Program-made: the position numbers and the translations under genes
Notes under the pieces: generated by a model
Database searches by the model: none
Seen by the model: the letters and a program-made list of their open reading frames with translations, nothing else
What the model was told of the DNA's origin: nothing
In this document: positions 23,995 through 33,700 of the stretch, in pieces
Layout of the letters: the number at the start of each line of letters is the position of its first letter
Numbering within the stretch: the first letter of the stretch is position 1
Assembly: GCF_016916835.1 (NCBI RefSeq)
Contig: NZ_JAFFIX010000012.1
Location: 124,001 to 188,000 of the forward strand
DNA length: 64,000 nt
Origin: Actinacidiphila bryophytorum
Lineage (GTDB): Bacteria; Actinomycetota; Actinomycetes; Streptomycetales; Streptomycetaceae
Direction of reading: 5' to 3'

Positions 23995-26900
23995 CTACTT
24001 GATGTTGACGCATGCCAGCGGCAGCTGTTCCGTCCAGTCGAACGTGATGTTCTGCAGATGGCCGGGACCGCGGAGCCACGAGTCCCAACTTCGGGGGACG
24101 ATATGGGTGAAGGAGTACCAGTCCGCGGGGTTCTCGATGTGGAAGTGGATCTTCACGACCCCGGGGGCCGCGTCGCCGCCCGGAACGATGTTGGCGTAGC
24201 CCTTGTAGCTGCCGAGGAAGGACTTCGCCGAGTTCTTGTGGCCGAGATGTCCCCTGGTGGTCGCACCCAGCAGGTCCGAGGCCGCACCGCGGATGTTGTT
24301 GAGCGCTCCGCGGGGGGTGTACCAGGGGTGGCCCGGGTCGGGACCGGTGTCCGCGTAGTCGATGGTGACCTGTTCCTTCCGCGGGCCGACGAACGCATCG
24401 GCGGCGATTTTGATCAGCTGGTTCCGCGCCCGGACGATCGGGTCGTCCTCCGCCAGCACCTTGGTGAGCAGGTCACCGCCGTAGTAGTACTCGTCGCCCT
24501 CAAGGCCCCACAGCCAGGCCACACCGGCGTCGAAGGCGTCGTTGTACTGGTGGGTCGCCCGCGTGTCGGGGATGATCCCGAGGATCGGGTCCAGGGGTGT
24601 CGTGCCGGTCGGTACGCACGTGCCGCCGCAGTCGCGTGCGTCGCGCTGCTCCTCGATCGTCGCTTCCGGGTTCTGGTTGACGGTGCTCGGCGAGCACTCG
24701 GTGTGCACGCAGTCGCCCATCTGGGTCGCCTCCGCACTGCAGTCGGTGCTGCAGGTGTTGCCGTGCTCGTCGCACCCCTCGTGGCCGTTGCGGCACGTGT
24801 ACGTCCCCGTGGGGTCGTTGTAGGTGGTGGGGTTGTCGGCGCTGTAGGCGTAGCCGCCGATGGTCTGGGGCTGGTCGAGGGTCAGGAGCGGGTCGACGCT
24901 GATGAAGCGGCCGGTGGTGGGGTCGTAGTCGCGGGCGCCGATGTGGGTGAAGCCGGTGGTGGGGTCGGTGTCGCCGCCTACGAAGCCCTTCTGGCCGGGC
25001 CAGACGGCGGGGGCGGTGCCGCGGGCGGCGCCGTAGGGCAGCGTCTTGCGGCGGTTGAAGGCGAGGTTGGCGGCGCTGATGGACAGGGTGTTGGTGCCGT
25101 GCGGGTCGGCGACGAGCAGGCGGACCTTGCCGTCGGTGCTGGTGCGGACGGCGGTGCCGCCGGGGACGCTGTAGTAACGGGTGCCGGTGACCGCGCCGGT
25201 GGCCTTGGTCAGGGTGAGTTCCTGGCCGCCGGGGAGGTAGAGCGTGGTGGCGGCGGGCTCGCGTTTGACCAGGCGGGTGCCTGCCGTGTCGTAGAGGAAG
25301 CTGGTGGTGCCGGCTCCGGCGGTGGTGGAGGTGGCGAGACTGCCCTCGGGGGTCCAGGTGAGGTCCTGCGCCGGGCCTGCCGAGGGTGCCTGCTGGGTGA
25401 GATGGCCTGCGGCGTCGTACTGGTAGCCGGTGGCGGTGGTGATGCCCGCGCTGGTGGTGGTGACGGTGCGGACGGCGTGCGGCTGGGCGGCGCCGGCGGT
25501 GGTCGGGTAGGTGTAGGTGCTGGTGGCGTCGGCGGTGACCGGGCCTGCCTTGTGCCGGGTCTCGGCCGCCCGGTCGTTGCTGTCGGTGAAGGTCCAGTTG
25601 GTCCAGTACGGGTCCGTGGTGCCGAGGTTGGGGGCGCCGGTGCCGTTGGCGGACTTCGTGGCGCAGCCGTCGCCGGTGGTCCAGGCGTCGGTGAGGCGCC
25701 GTGCCCAGTCGTAGGCGTAGCACTGGTCGTCCACGACGGTACCGTCGTTCTGGTCGTCGCGGGCGCGGGTGAGGTTGCCCGCGGTGTCGTAGGTGTACTT
25801 GACGTTGGACAGCGTCTGCGGTCCTGAGGTCTCGCGGTCGACGACGCTGGTGGCCAGCCGGCGGGTGATCGTCTCGTAGGTGAGGGTCTGGACGACGAGG
25901 GTGCCGAGGTTGCCCAGCTGGGCCTGGGCGAGTTCGCCGAACTCGGTGTAGCTGGCGCCGCGCAGGTAGGCCTGGTTGAGGGTCCCGTCGACGAGGGCCA
26001 GCTGGTCCTGTGCGACGTAGTGGTCGGTCACGGTCTCGGCGGGCAGGGCGGTGGTGGCGTTGGTGTTGCCGGTGCTGTACGCGGTCGTCAGGGGCAGGCC
26101 GTTGACGGGGGTGCTGGTGGTGGCCGTCGTGTAGGTGCCGGCGAGTTTCTCCTCGCCCGCCACGGACGGGACGGTCAGCGTGCTGCCGGTCGGCCGGCCC
26201 GCGGCGTCGTATCCGGTGACCTTGGTGGTGTAGGCCGCGGCCGGTGTGACGCCGGTGTCGTAGCGGGTGGTCGTGGCGGTCAGTCCGAGTCCGTGAGGCG
26301 CCGTGTCGTAGGTCCACTCGGCGAGCTTGGGGCCGGTGGCGCTTCCGGTGCGCAGGCTGGTCTGGCGGCCCAGGACGTCGTAGGTGCGGGCCAGGGTGAT
26401 ACCGCGGGCGTCGGTGGTGGTGGCCACCCGGCCGTCGGTGCCGTAGGTGGTGCTGGAGGCGCCCGCGTCGGGGTCGCCGGCGGCGGTCTGGCGTCCGCGC
26501 AGGTCGAAGGTGTACGTCCAGGTGTTGCGGCCGGAGTTGTCGGTGACCTCGGTCAGCCGGTCGGCGCTGTCGTAGGCGTAGGTGGTCCTCTCGTACTGGC
26601 TGCGGGCGGCGCCGATGACGGGGTTGCGGTCCTTGTACTCGCGCCGCTCGACGGTGCGGCCGTGGATGTCGTCGATCGCCAGTGTCGGGGTGTCGCCGGC
26701 GAGGGGCAGGGTCGCCGTCCATGTGTCGCCGTACGTGGTGGTGGTGCGCCACTTCTCGACGTTCAGCGACAGCGTGACGACGGCGGTGGGACGGCCGCGG
26801 CCGTCGTACTCGGTCTCGGTGGCGCTGGGCACCTGGTTGTCGGGGACGGTGAACATCACGCTGCTGACCGCGCTGCTGTTGTAGTACGCGTTGTTCGTCC

Positions 26901-29900
26901 GGTAACCGCGGCCGAGGGTGTCGTAGAAGGTGTCGGTGATGGTCCTGCCGGTGATCCCGATGGCGTCCGCCTGCGTCTGGCGCGGGCGCAGCAGCGAGTC
27001 GTACCACGTGGTCGAGGTGCCCCAGGTGCCGTTCTCGTAGCGCCGCTTGGTCGTCACGGCCGTGGGCACCGTGTTGGACAGGGCGTAGATGTAGGTGACG
27101 TTGGGGTCGGCGCTCGCGGCGCGTCCCGGACTCCAGCCCTTGGTGACGCGGCCGAGGCTGTCGTACTGCAGCGTCGTGGTGTTCCCGTTGGCGTCGGTCG
27201 TGGTCAGCGGCAGCCCGCGCAACCCGTCCTGGGTGGTGACGGTCTGGTGGTGCGCCGGGTCGGTGACGGTGACGGACGTGGGCTGGGCGCCGGTCGACGG
27301 TGAGTAGGCGGTGGTGGTGGCCTGCCCGTCCTGGCCGCTCGCCGACACCGCCCGACCGTAGGAGTCGTAGTCCGACTGCGAGACGGTGTCCCAGGTGAGG
27401 GTGTGCGCGCCGCCGTCCAGGGCCACCGCCTGCTCGACCCTGACGCTGTCCGCCTTGCCCGGGTCGGGCGCCTCGCCGAACGCCTTGCCGCCGTAGTACG
27501 TGCGGGTGCCGCCGGTGACGTCGTCGCCGTAGAGGAAGTGGTCGCAGCTGGCGGCGCTGAGCGTGGTGGACTCGGCCGCGTAGGAGATCAGCCAGTTCGC
27601 GGTGTCGGGGGTGACGTAACTGGTGTGCGTGCAGCGGCTGTCGTTCGGGACGGCCGGGTCGCCGGCGTCGGCCTCCGCGGTGAGCAGGCCGTAGACCGGG
27701 TCGTAGGTGCGGCTGACGACATCGTCGCGCCAGCTGCCGTCGTCCATGAGCGTGCCGGCGGTCTCGGTGGCGGTCCCGGAGAAGTGCGCCGTCCTGGCCG
27801 GGAGCGCCGGACCCGGAACGGTGGGCTTGTCCGGGTCGGTGATGCCGGTGACGGACTGCGTGGCGGTGGCGTCGGACTGCCAGGGGACGTACGTGGTCCT
27901 GGCGACGACCTTGCCGTTCTCCTTGTCGTAGGTGCGGGTCTGGGCCGGGCGGCCGGCGAAGTCCTCGCGGTCGGGCACGCCGTTGACGAACATCTGCGGG
28001 CGGGGGCTGCCGTCGGCCATGGTGTCGCCGTACATGCCGGTGAAGTAACTGGTCTCGCTCTGCGTGCGGTTGGTGGCACCGACCAGGGTGCGCACCGTGC
28101 TGTAACCGCGGAAGTCGCTCCAGGTGCGCTGCTTGTCCACGGTGAACTCGCCGGTGTCGCGCCGCCAGTTCGGCCCGCCGCTGTACTGGTAGGTGGTGGT
28201 CTTGGACGCCGAGCCGCTGCCGGCCGTGGTGTCGTCCTCGACGACCTGCGTGACGACGTACTTGTGGAACCAGTCCTTGACCGGGTCGACCGCGCCGTCG
28301 GGTGTCCACCACACCGGGTAGCAGCGCCGGTTGTTGGTGTCCTGCGCGGTGGGCAGCGAGGCAGGCGTGCAGTCGGCCGGGCTGTAGGTGACCAGGGTCT
28401 GCCCGCCGGTCTCGTTGGTGATCTTCGTCAGCCGGTACTTGTACAGCGGCGGACGGCCCTCGGCCGCGTTGACCCGGTTGGCCATCGGCACACCGTCGTT
28501 GCCGAAGGTCGTCTTGGGCATCGTGATGTCGGCCAGCGCCCCGGCCTTGGCGGTGTGCTGGATGGAGTCCAGCCACAGGGTGGGGCTCGATGTGTCGCCG
28601 GTCGGCGGGAAGGACTGGCCCAGGGTCCAGGTGTCGACCGGTGTCATCGTGCTGCCGGACAGCGCGAAGGTGTTGATGTCGGTCAGCCGCTTGCGGGACC
28701 AGAACGTCGGGCTGCTCTGCAGGCAGCTGGTCGTGGTGGCGGTGCAGTCCAGGTCCACCGGCACGTCGGGCCAGTTGGCCGCATGGTCGTGGTCGAAGGT
28801 GGTGCACGAGGTCAGGCAGCGCTCGGCGACCCCGAAGGTGACGCGGCCCGCAGGGTTGGCCGTGCTGTAGACGGCACCGGCGCGCAGCCCGTAGTCGATG
28901 TGGTTGAGGTAGCCGCCCCGGGTGTACTTCACCGGCTTGTCGGCCTTCATGTTCTCGGCGTAGTAGCCGGATTCCTTGGTGTAGTACATCGCCATGGCGT
29001 TGCCGTGCGGGTCGACCACGTAGTCGAGGTTCCAGCGCCAGGCCTGGTTGGCGGCCGAGGACGCGAAGTCGGAGGCGTGGCCCGGCTCCCCGGTGTGGTT
29101 GCCGAAGACCGGGACGGTGAAGACGGAGTTCGTCTCGGCGTCGCCGTCGCTCCAGCCCGGCAGCCGGTTCTTGCCGAACCAGTACTGCGTGCCGTCCTTG
29201 GTCGTCACCCGCCAGTACTCGTCGTCGTCATCGCCGGCGCCCGCCGCCGCGTTGGGGGTGGGGCTGAAGATCTGCTCGACCCGTGAGCCGTCGTCGGTGG
29301 CGATCCGCCACACCTTCTTGCCCGCGTCCCACACCAGGGCGCTGGCGGACCCGTTGAGCGACAGCGTCGCGTTCTGCGACTTCCAGCACAGGTCGCCGAC
29401 CTTCGCGGTGTTGTTGCCGCCCTGCTTGTCGTTCTCGCACGAGGCGTAGGTGCGCTCGATGAAGCCCTGGGAGTAGTCCCAGCCCTCACCGATCCAGGAG
29501 GACTGGTTGTTGGTCGAGGCCGTACGGCCGTCGACGCCGGAGGAGTTGTACGTCAGCTCCACCTTGGGCGCGAGCCCTCCGGGCACCGGCGGGGCGGTCA
29601 GCGGCACGCTCCAGGCGAACCCGCCCGAGTTGCCGCCCACCGACCAGGAGCCCGCCGGGGCGAGCGAGGTGGCCTTGAAGGAGCCGTCGGAGCCGCTGTC
29701 GCCCGCGGTGGCGGCCAGCACGGTGGCGCCGGCCTGTTGCGCGGCGGGCAGGCTCACTGTCGCGGTCAGCGTGTGGGACGCGGTGTCGTTGGCGGTGGGC
29801 AGCGCGGTGGCGGTGCGGCACTCGGCGGCGCCCGGGGTGGTCAGGGCGCAGGCCGGCAGGACCGCCAGGTGCAGCCGCGAGGACCAGTCGGCGCCGTAGG

Positions 29901-30462
29901 CGTCGCGGAAGGACGAGTAGTCGACCTGGACCTGGGTGGGAACCGCGGCGGGTGCGCCGTCGGTCCGCGCGATCGAGACCACGATCCCGTCGACGCCGGC
30001 CCGCTCGGCCGTGGCGCGGTCGGCCACCGACACGCGGGCACGGGCTGCCGAACCGGCCGTGTCCTGCGCGGCCCCGGACGCGCCGGCGCTGCGTCCGAGC
30101 CGGACCGGGAGGGCGCCGGCCGCGGACAGCGGCCATGCCGCTGTACCGCCCCGCGCGCCGGGCAGACCGACGTCCGCCTGGCCGGCGGACGGCCAGCGCA
30201 CCGTGCCCGGGGACCAGTTGTGCACGGCGGGCGCCGACTGCTTCTCCTGGACCGGCAGATCGCCGCCGCTGACGGAGGTGGCTTTCTGCGCGGCGCGCAC
30301 CGAGAAACCGGGCGCGGCAGCCGCCCATGCCGGTGCGGCGAGCAGGGAAATCCCCAACGCCGACGAAAGAACTGCGGCCGTGAACCCGCGGCGGCTTTCC
30401 CACCGCGCACGAAGCCCTACCCGAGAGGGGAACAGGCCCAACCAACGCCGACTCGAAGTCAC
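23995..30462 (-). CDS. Secreted Rhs/YD-repeat polymorphic toxin-like protein
   Basis: A giant protein of about 2,155 residues. A Sec signal (hydrophobic VLSSALGISLLAAPAWA, residues ~33-50) is followed by an N-terminal region with LAPKVELTYNSSGVDGRTAS and SSWIGEGWDYSQGFIERTY, typical of Rhs/SpvB-like shells. A long YD-repeat zone follows (YDSLGRVTKGW, YDSADRLTEVTDNSGR, YDAAGHLTQQ and many more). The Rhs core GFTHIGARDYDPTTGRFIS near residue 1840 ends at DPTG. About 270 residues past it are unrelated to the repeats: a Cys-rich segment, then a tip ending HFHIENPADWYSFTHIVPRS. This is the expected toxin position. GTG 30462 has a GGGGTGGGG site; a TTG at 30474 is an alternative. Confidence 0.88.
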   Translation of the reverse strand: MTSSRRWLGLFPSRVGLRARWESRRGFTAAVLSSALGISLLAAPAWAAAAPGFSVRAAQKATSVSGGDLPVQEKQSAPAVHNWSPGTVRWPSAGQADVGLPGARGGTAAWPLSAAGALPVRLGRSAGASGAAQDTAGSAARARVSVADRATAERAGVDGIVVSIARTDGAPAAVPTQVQVDYSSFRDAYGADWSSRLHLAVLPACALTTPGAAECRTATALPTANDTASHTLTATVSLPAAQQAGATVLAATAGDSGSDGSFKATSLAPAGSWSVGGNSGGFAWSVPLTAPPVPGGLAPKVELTYNSSGVDGRTASTNNQSSWIGEGWDYSQGFIERTYASCENDKQGGNNTAKVGDLCWKSQNATLSLNGSASALVWDAGKKVWRIATDDGSRVEQIFSPTPNAAAGAGDDDDEYWRVTTKDGTQYWFGKNRLPGWSDGDAETNSVFTVPVFGNHTGEPGHASDFASSAANQAWRWNLDYVVDPHGNAMAMYYTKESGYYAENMKADKPVKYTRGGYLNHIDYGLRAGAVYSTANPAGRVTFGVAERCLTSCTTFDHDHAANWPDVPVDLDCTATTTSCLQSSPTFWSRKRLTDINTFALSGSTMTPVDTWTLGQSFPPTGDTSSPTLWLDSIQHTAKAGALADITMPKTTFGNDGVPMANRVNAAEGRPPLYKYRLTKITNETGGQTLVTYSPADCTPASLPTAQDTNNRRCYPVWWTPDGAVDPVKDWFHKYVVTQVVEDDTTAGSGSASKTTTYQYSGGPNWRRDTGEFTVDKQRTWSDFRGYSTVRTLVGATNRTQSETSYFTGMYGDTMADGSPRPQMFVNGVPDREDFAGRPAQTRTYDKENGKVVARTTYVPWQSDATATQSVTGITDPDKPTVPGPALPARTAHFSGTATETAGTLMDDGSWRDDVVSRTYDPVYGLLTAEADAGDPAVPNDSRCTHTSYVTPDTANWLISYAAESTTLSAASCDHFLYGDDVTGGTRTYYGGKAFGEAPDPGKADSVRVEQAVALDGGAHTLTWDTVSQSDYDSYGRAVSASGQDGQATTTAYSPSTGAQPTSVTVTDPAHHQTVTTQDGLRGLPLTTTDANGNTTTLQYDSLGRVTKGWSPGRAASADPNVTYIYALSNTVPTAVTTKRRYENGTWGTSTTWYDSLLRPRQTQADAIGITGRTITDTFYDTLGRGYRTNNAYYNSSAVSSVMFTVPDNQVPSATETEYDGRGRPTAVVTLSLNVEKWRTTTTYGDTWTATLPLAGDTPTLAIDDIHGRTVERREYKDRNPVIGAARSQYERTTYAYDSADRLTEVTDNSGRNTWTYTFDLRGRQTAAGDPDAGASSTTYGTDGRVATTTDARGITLARTYDVLGRQTSLRTGSATGPKLAEWTYDTAPHGLGLTATTTRYDTGVTPAAAYTTKVTGYDAAGRPTGSTLTVPSVAGEEKLAGTYTTATTSTPVNGLPLTTAYSTGNTNATTALPAETVTDHYVAQDQLALVDGTLNQAYLRGASYTEFGELAQAQLGNLGTLVVQTLTYETITRRLATSVVDRETSGPQTLSNVKYTYDTAGNLTRARDDQNDGTVVDDQCYAYDWARRLTDAWTTGDGCATKSANGTGAPNLGTTDPYWTNWTFTDSNDRAAETRHKAGPVTADATSTYTYPTTAGAAQPHAVRTVTTTSAGITTATGYQYDAAGHLTQQAPSAGPAQDLTWTPEGSLATSTTAGAGTTSFLYDTAGTRLVKREPAATTLYLPGGQELTLTKATGAVTGTRYYSVPGGTAVRTSTDGKVRLLVADPHGTNTLSISAANLAFNRRKTLPYGAARGTAPAVWPGQKGFVGGDTDPTTGFTHIGARDYDPTTGRFISVDPLLTLDQPQTIGGYAYSADNPTTYNDPTGTYTCRNGHEGCDEHGNTCSTDCSAEATQMGDCVHTECSPSTVNQNPEATIEEQRDARDCGGTCVPTGTTPLDPILGIIPDTRATHQYNDAFDAGVAWLWGLEGDEYYYGGDLLTKVLAEDDPIVRARNQLIKIAADAFVGPRKEQVTIDYADTGPDPGHPWYTPRGALNNIRGAASDLLGATTRGHLGHKNSAKSFLGSYKGYANIVPGGDAAPGVVKIHFHIENPADWYSFTHIVPRSWDSWLRGPGHLQNITFDWTEQLPLACVNIK

Positions 30463-30744
30463 GCCCCACCCCAAGAAAACCTAAGCCGCGAGTAAAGTCA
30501 TGCGGATCCAACCCGACACCTGCACCGCCCACAAGCCTTTTCCGTGAGATGACGTAATTACGCCTTCCACCCTCCCGCAAGAGGCCGCATAGGTTCCACT
30601 CCACCAGGCATGATTCGGACTTGCGCATTCCACTTGCCACACCTCGACGGGCACCGCGAGACCGGCTTCGATGAACTCCTAGGTGAAAAGACAGCCCGTC
30701 GAATAGCCTGCCCCGGACCTGTGCACTACCACGAAGGGCTTTCC
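30463..30744. promoter_or_regulatory. Divergent promoter region of the Rhs locus
   Basis: This gap serves the Rhs gene (minus) and the FG-GAP gene (plus). It is visibly richer in A+T than the flanks. CGTAATTACG (30553-30562) is a perfect 10-bp palindrome near the middle and could be a shared operator. GAAGGG at 30733-30738 is the ribosome site of the plus-strand gene. The open frame upstream of ATG 30745 has no signal-like features and is not counted as coding. Confidence 0.45.
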
Positions 30745-33700
30745 ATGCCACGTTCAGGTAATCCGTCCCGGAAAAGACGCCGCTGCGGTGCGCTGCTTCT
30801 CGCACTGGCGCTTCCCGTGGCCGGAGCGACCGCCTTGTCGGCCGGCACCACCGCGGCGGCTTCAGAAGCCGCACCTTCGCAGTCCCAGAGCGCGGAATAC
30901 GACTCCGAGGCATTCGCCGAGGCCGCTTCCACCGGGCACCGGGTCGAGGTCGTGGAGCGCAGGGAGGAGTCGGCTGAGGTCTTCGCCAACCCGGACGGCT
31001 CCCTGACCCGCCGTCAGTATTCGACGCCGGTCTGGTCGAAACTCGACGGCACCTGGCGCAGGACCGACCCCACCCTGGTCGACCGCGGCGACGGAACCGT
31101 CGCCCCGGCCTCCCCGGTCTTCGGCATCGCCTTCTCCGGCGGCGGAAGCGGCCCGCTGGCCACCATGACCAAGGGCGGCAAGCAGCTCTCCCTGGCGTGG
31201 CCGACGCCGCTGCCCGCGCCCGTGCTGGACGGCAGCACCGCCGTCTACCCCGCGGTGCTGCCCGACGTGGACCTGAGGGTCGTCGCGGAGGTCGACGGCT
31301 TCTCCGAGCAGCTCATCGTCAAGACCCCGGCGGCGGCCGCCGACCCGGCCGTCAGGAGCATCAAGCTGGGCGTCTCCACCCGGGGCGTCACCCTGGACGA
31401 CGACGCCGGCGACAACCTCGTCGCCAAGGACTCCGACGGCACCACCGTCTTCAGCGCCGCACACCCGAGGATGTGGCAGACCCCGGCGGATCCGGCGGAC
31501 CCCGCGGCCCGCGCGTCCGCCCCCCGTGGCCCGGCCGACGCAGCCCCGCAGGCCGCCCCGCAGAACACTGCGAGCGCCGCGGTCGCCGCCGACGTCACCG
31601 GCAGCACCCTCACGCTCACCCCCGACCCGGCCGCCCTCTCCGAGGCCACCCGCTTCCCGCTGGTCATCGACCCGCCCTTCACCGGCGGCCACGTCGAGAA
31701 GTGGGCGGTGGTCTACTCGGCCTATCCCACGGAGGACTACCCCAACGGCTCGGGCTGGCACTCCGACAACCCGGCCGACGAACCCCGCGTCGGCTACAAC
31801 GGGTCCGGAGCCACCCGCTCCTTCTTCGCCATGAACACCAACGGCCTGGAAGGCGCCACCGTCACCGACGCCACCTTCTCGGTCACCGAGACCCACTCCT
31901 GGGGATGCGACCCGGCGGTCGCCGGCGCCACCGAGCTGTGGTCCTCCGGCGGCATCACCACCACCCCGACCTGGAACACCAGCACTTCGCTGCTGGCCGC
32001 CAAACTGGACTCGGACTCCTTCGCCCACGGCAACCCCACCTACTGCCCGGGCGACCAGGGCCACGACTTCCGCAGCACCGCGCTGACCAACTACGTCAAG
32101 CAGGCCGCGGCCAACAGCTGGGGCACCCTGGTGCTGGCGCTCAAGGCCGCGGACGGCTACGAGTACAACCAGAACAGCTTCAAGCGCTTCAAGAACAACC
32201 CGGCCCTCGAGGTCACCTACAACTACGCGCCCACCCTGGACTCGGTGGCGGCGTACGAAGGCAGCTGGAACCCTGCGGGCGACGGCAACAAGAAGGTCGG
32301 CTGCGGCGGGATCATCGGCAACAGCGGGATAGCCCTGACCACCAAGGTCACCGACAAGGACGGCGGCAAAGTCACCACCGACTTCCAGGTCACCAGCGAC
32401 GCCACCGGCGCGAAGGTGAGCTTCAGCCCGCACTCCGACACGGTCTCCAGCGGCCAGACCGCGTCGGTCACCGTCCCGTCCGGCTCCCTGCCCAGCGGCA
32501 CCTACCACTGGTTCCCCAACATCACCGACGACGAGGGCACACCGGCCACCTTCATCTTCAACTGCACCTTCACCGTCGACCGCCAGGGCCCCACCGCCAC
32601 GGTCACCGTCACCACCGCCGACGGCGCCGACCCGGCCGCCGACAAGGCCCCGGCACGCACCGCCCGGCAGCTCAAGCTGAGCAACCCCGCAAGCGACCTC
32701 GCCGGCTTCTGCTACCTCATGGACCGCCCGCTGTCGGTGTCCGGCACCCGCTGCTCCAACGGCATCTGGGCGGCGGCCGACAGCAACCACACCGCGACCG
32801 TCACCGTCACCCCCACCGGCTGGCCGGCGAGCACCCTGCACGTCATCGCCTACGACCTGGCCGGCAACCACTCGCCCTACGACGGCGCCGCAGGAAGTCC
32901 CGGCGACACCGTCAGCCTGCCGACCCTCACCCCCGAGCACGTCTACGCCGCAGGCAGGACCCCGGACACCGGACTGGCCACGGCCGACCTGCCCGGCGAC
33001 CTCACCGGCGACGGCTACACCGACTTCGTCGCGAGCGACACCGACGGCAAGCTCCGCCTCTACGCGGGAGACGGCACCGGCAAGGTCGCCGCGGCCAAGA
33101 CCGTCGGCACGTCGGGCTGGACCGGCGCACTGGTCGCCCACCGCGGGGACTTCGCCGGTTTCACCAGCCCCACCGCGGCACCCGACGGCTACGAGGACTT
33201 CGTCGTCCGCCTCGGCGACGGCAACCTCTACCTCTACCCCGGCGACGGCCTGGGGCAGCCGATGTACTACACCCGGACGCAGCTGCCCGACCGCATCGGC
33301 GGCAGCTGGGCCAATGTCCTCCAGCTGATCGCCCCGGGGAACATCGACCAGAACCCGGGCGACGACCTCATCACCATCGAGTGCACCGACGGCACCCGGC
33401 CCTGCACCCAGGCGAAGCTCTTCCTCTACAGCGGCACCCAGGCCGCCGGCGGCGGCCCCGTCCAGGGCCGACCGTTCGACACCACGCCCACCGAGATCGG
33501 CAGCGGCGGCTGGCAGGGCTACACCGACCTCGCCGTCGGTGACCAGAACGGCGACGGCGCCGACGACCTCGTCGCCCGCAGCCCCTCGACCGGCCAGCTC
33601 TTCCTCTACCCCGGCAGGGTCACCGCCAACGCCGACGGCACCCACAGCTACGCCCTCGGCACCCGCGTCCTGTACGGCGACCCCGGCTGGGACCCGGCCA

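Noticed and set aside
24500..28807. Second long minus-strand frame inside the Rhs gene
   Set aside because: It is a frame-shifted shadow of the Rhs repeats (His/Arg/Pro-rich); the Rhs frame carries all recognisable motifs.
24900..29000. Possible CRISPR-like or satellite array
   Set aside because: The repetition follows the irregular YD repeats of the Rhs protein; there are no equal repeats with unique spacers.
30610..30744. 45-codon N-terminal extension of the FG-GAP protein
   Set aside because: It lacks signal-peptide features and a ribosome site, whereas ATG 30745 has both.
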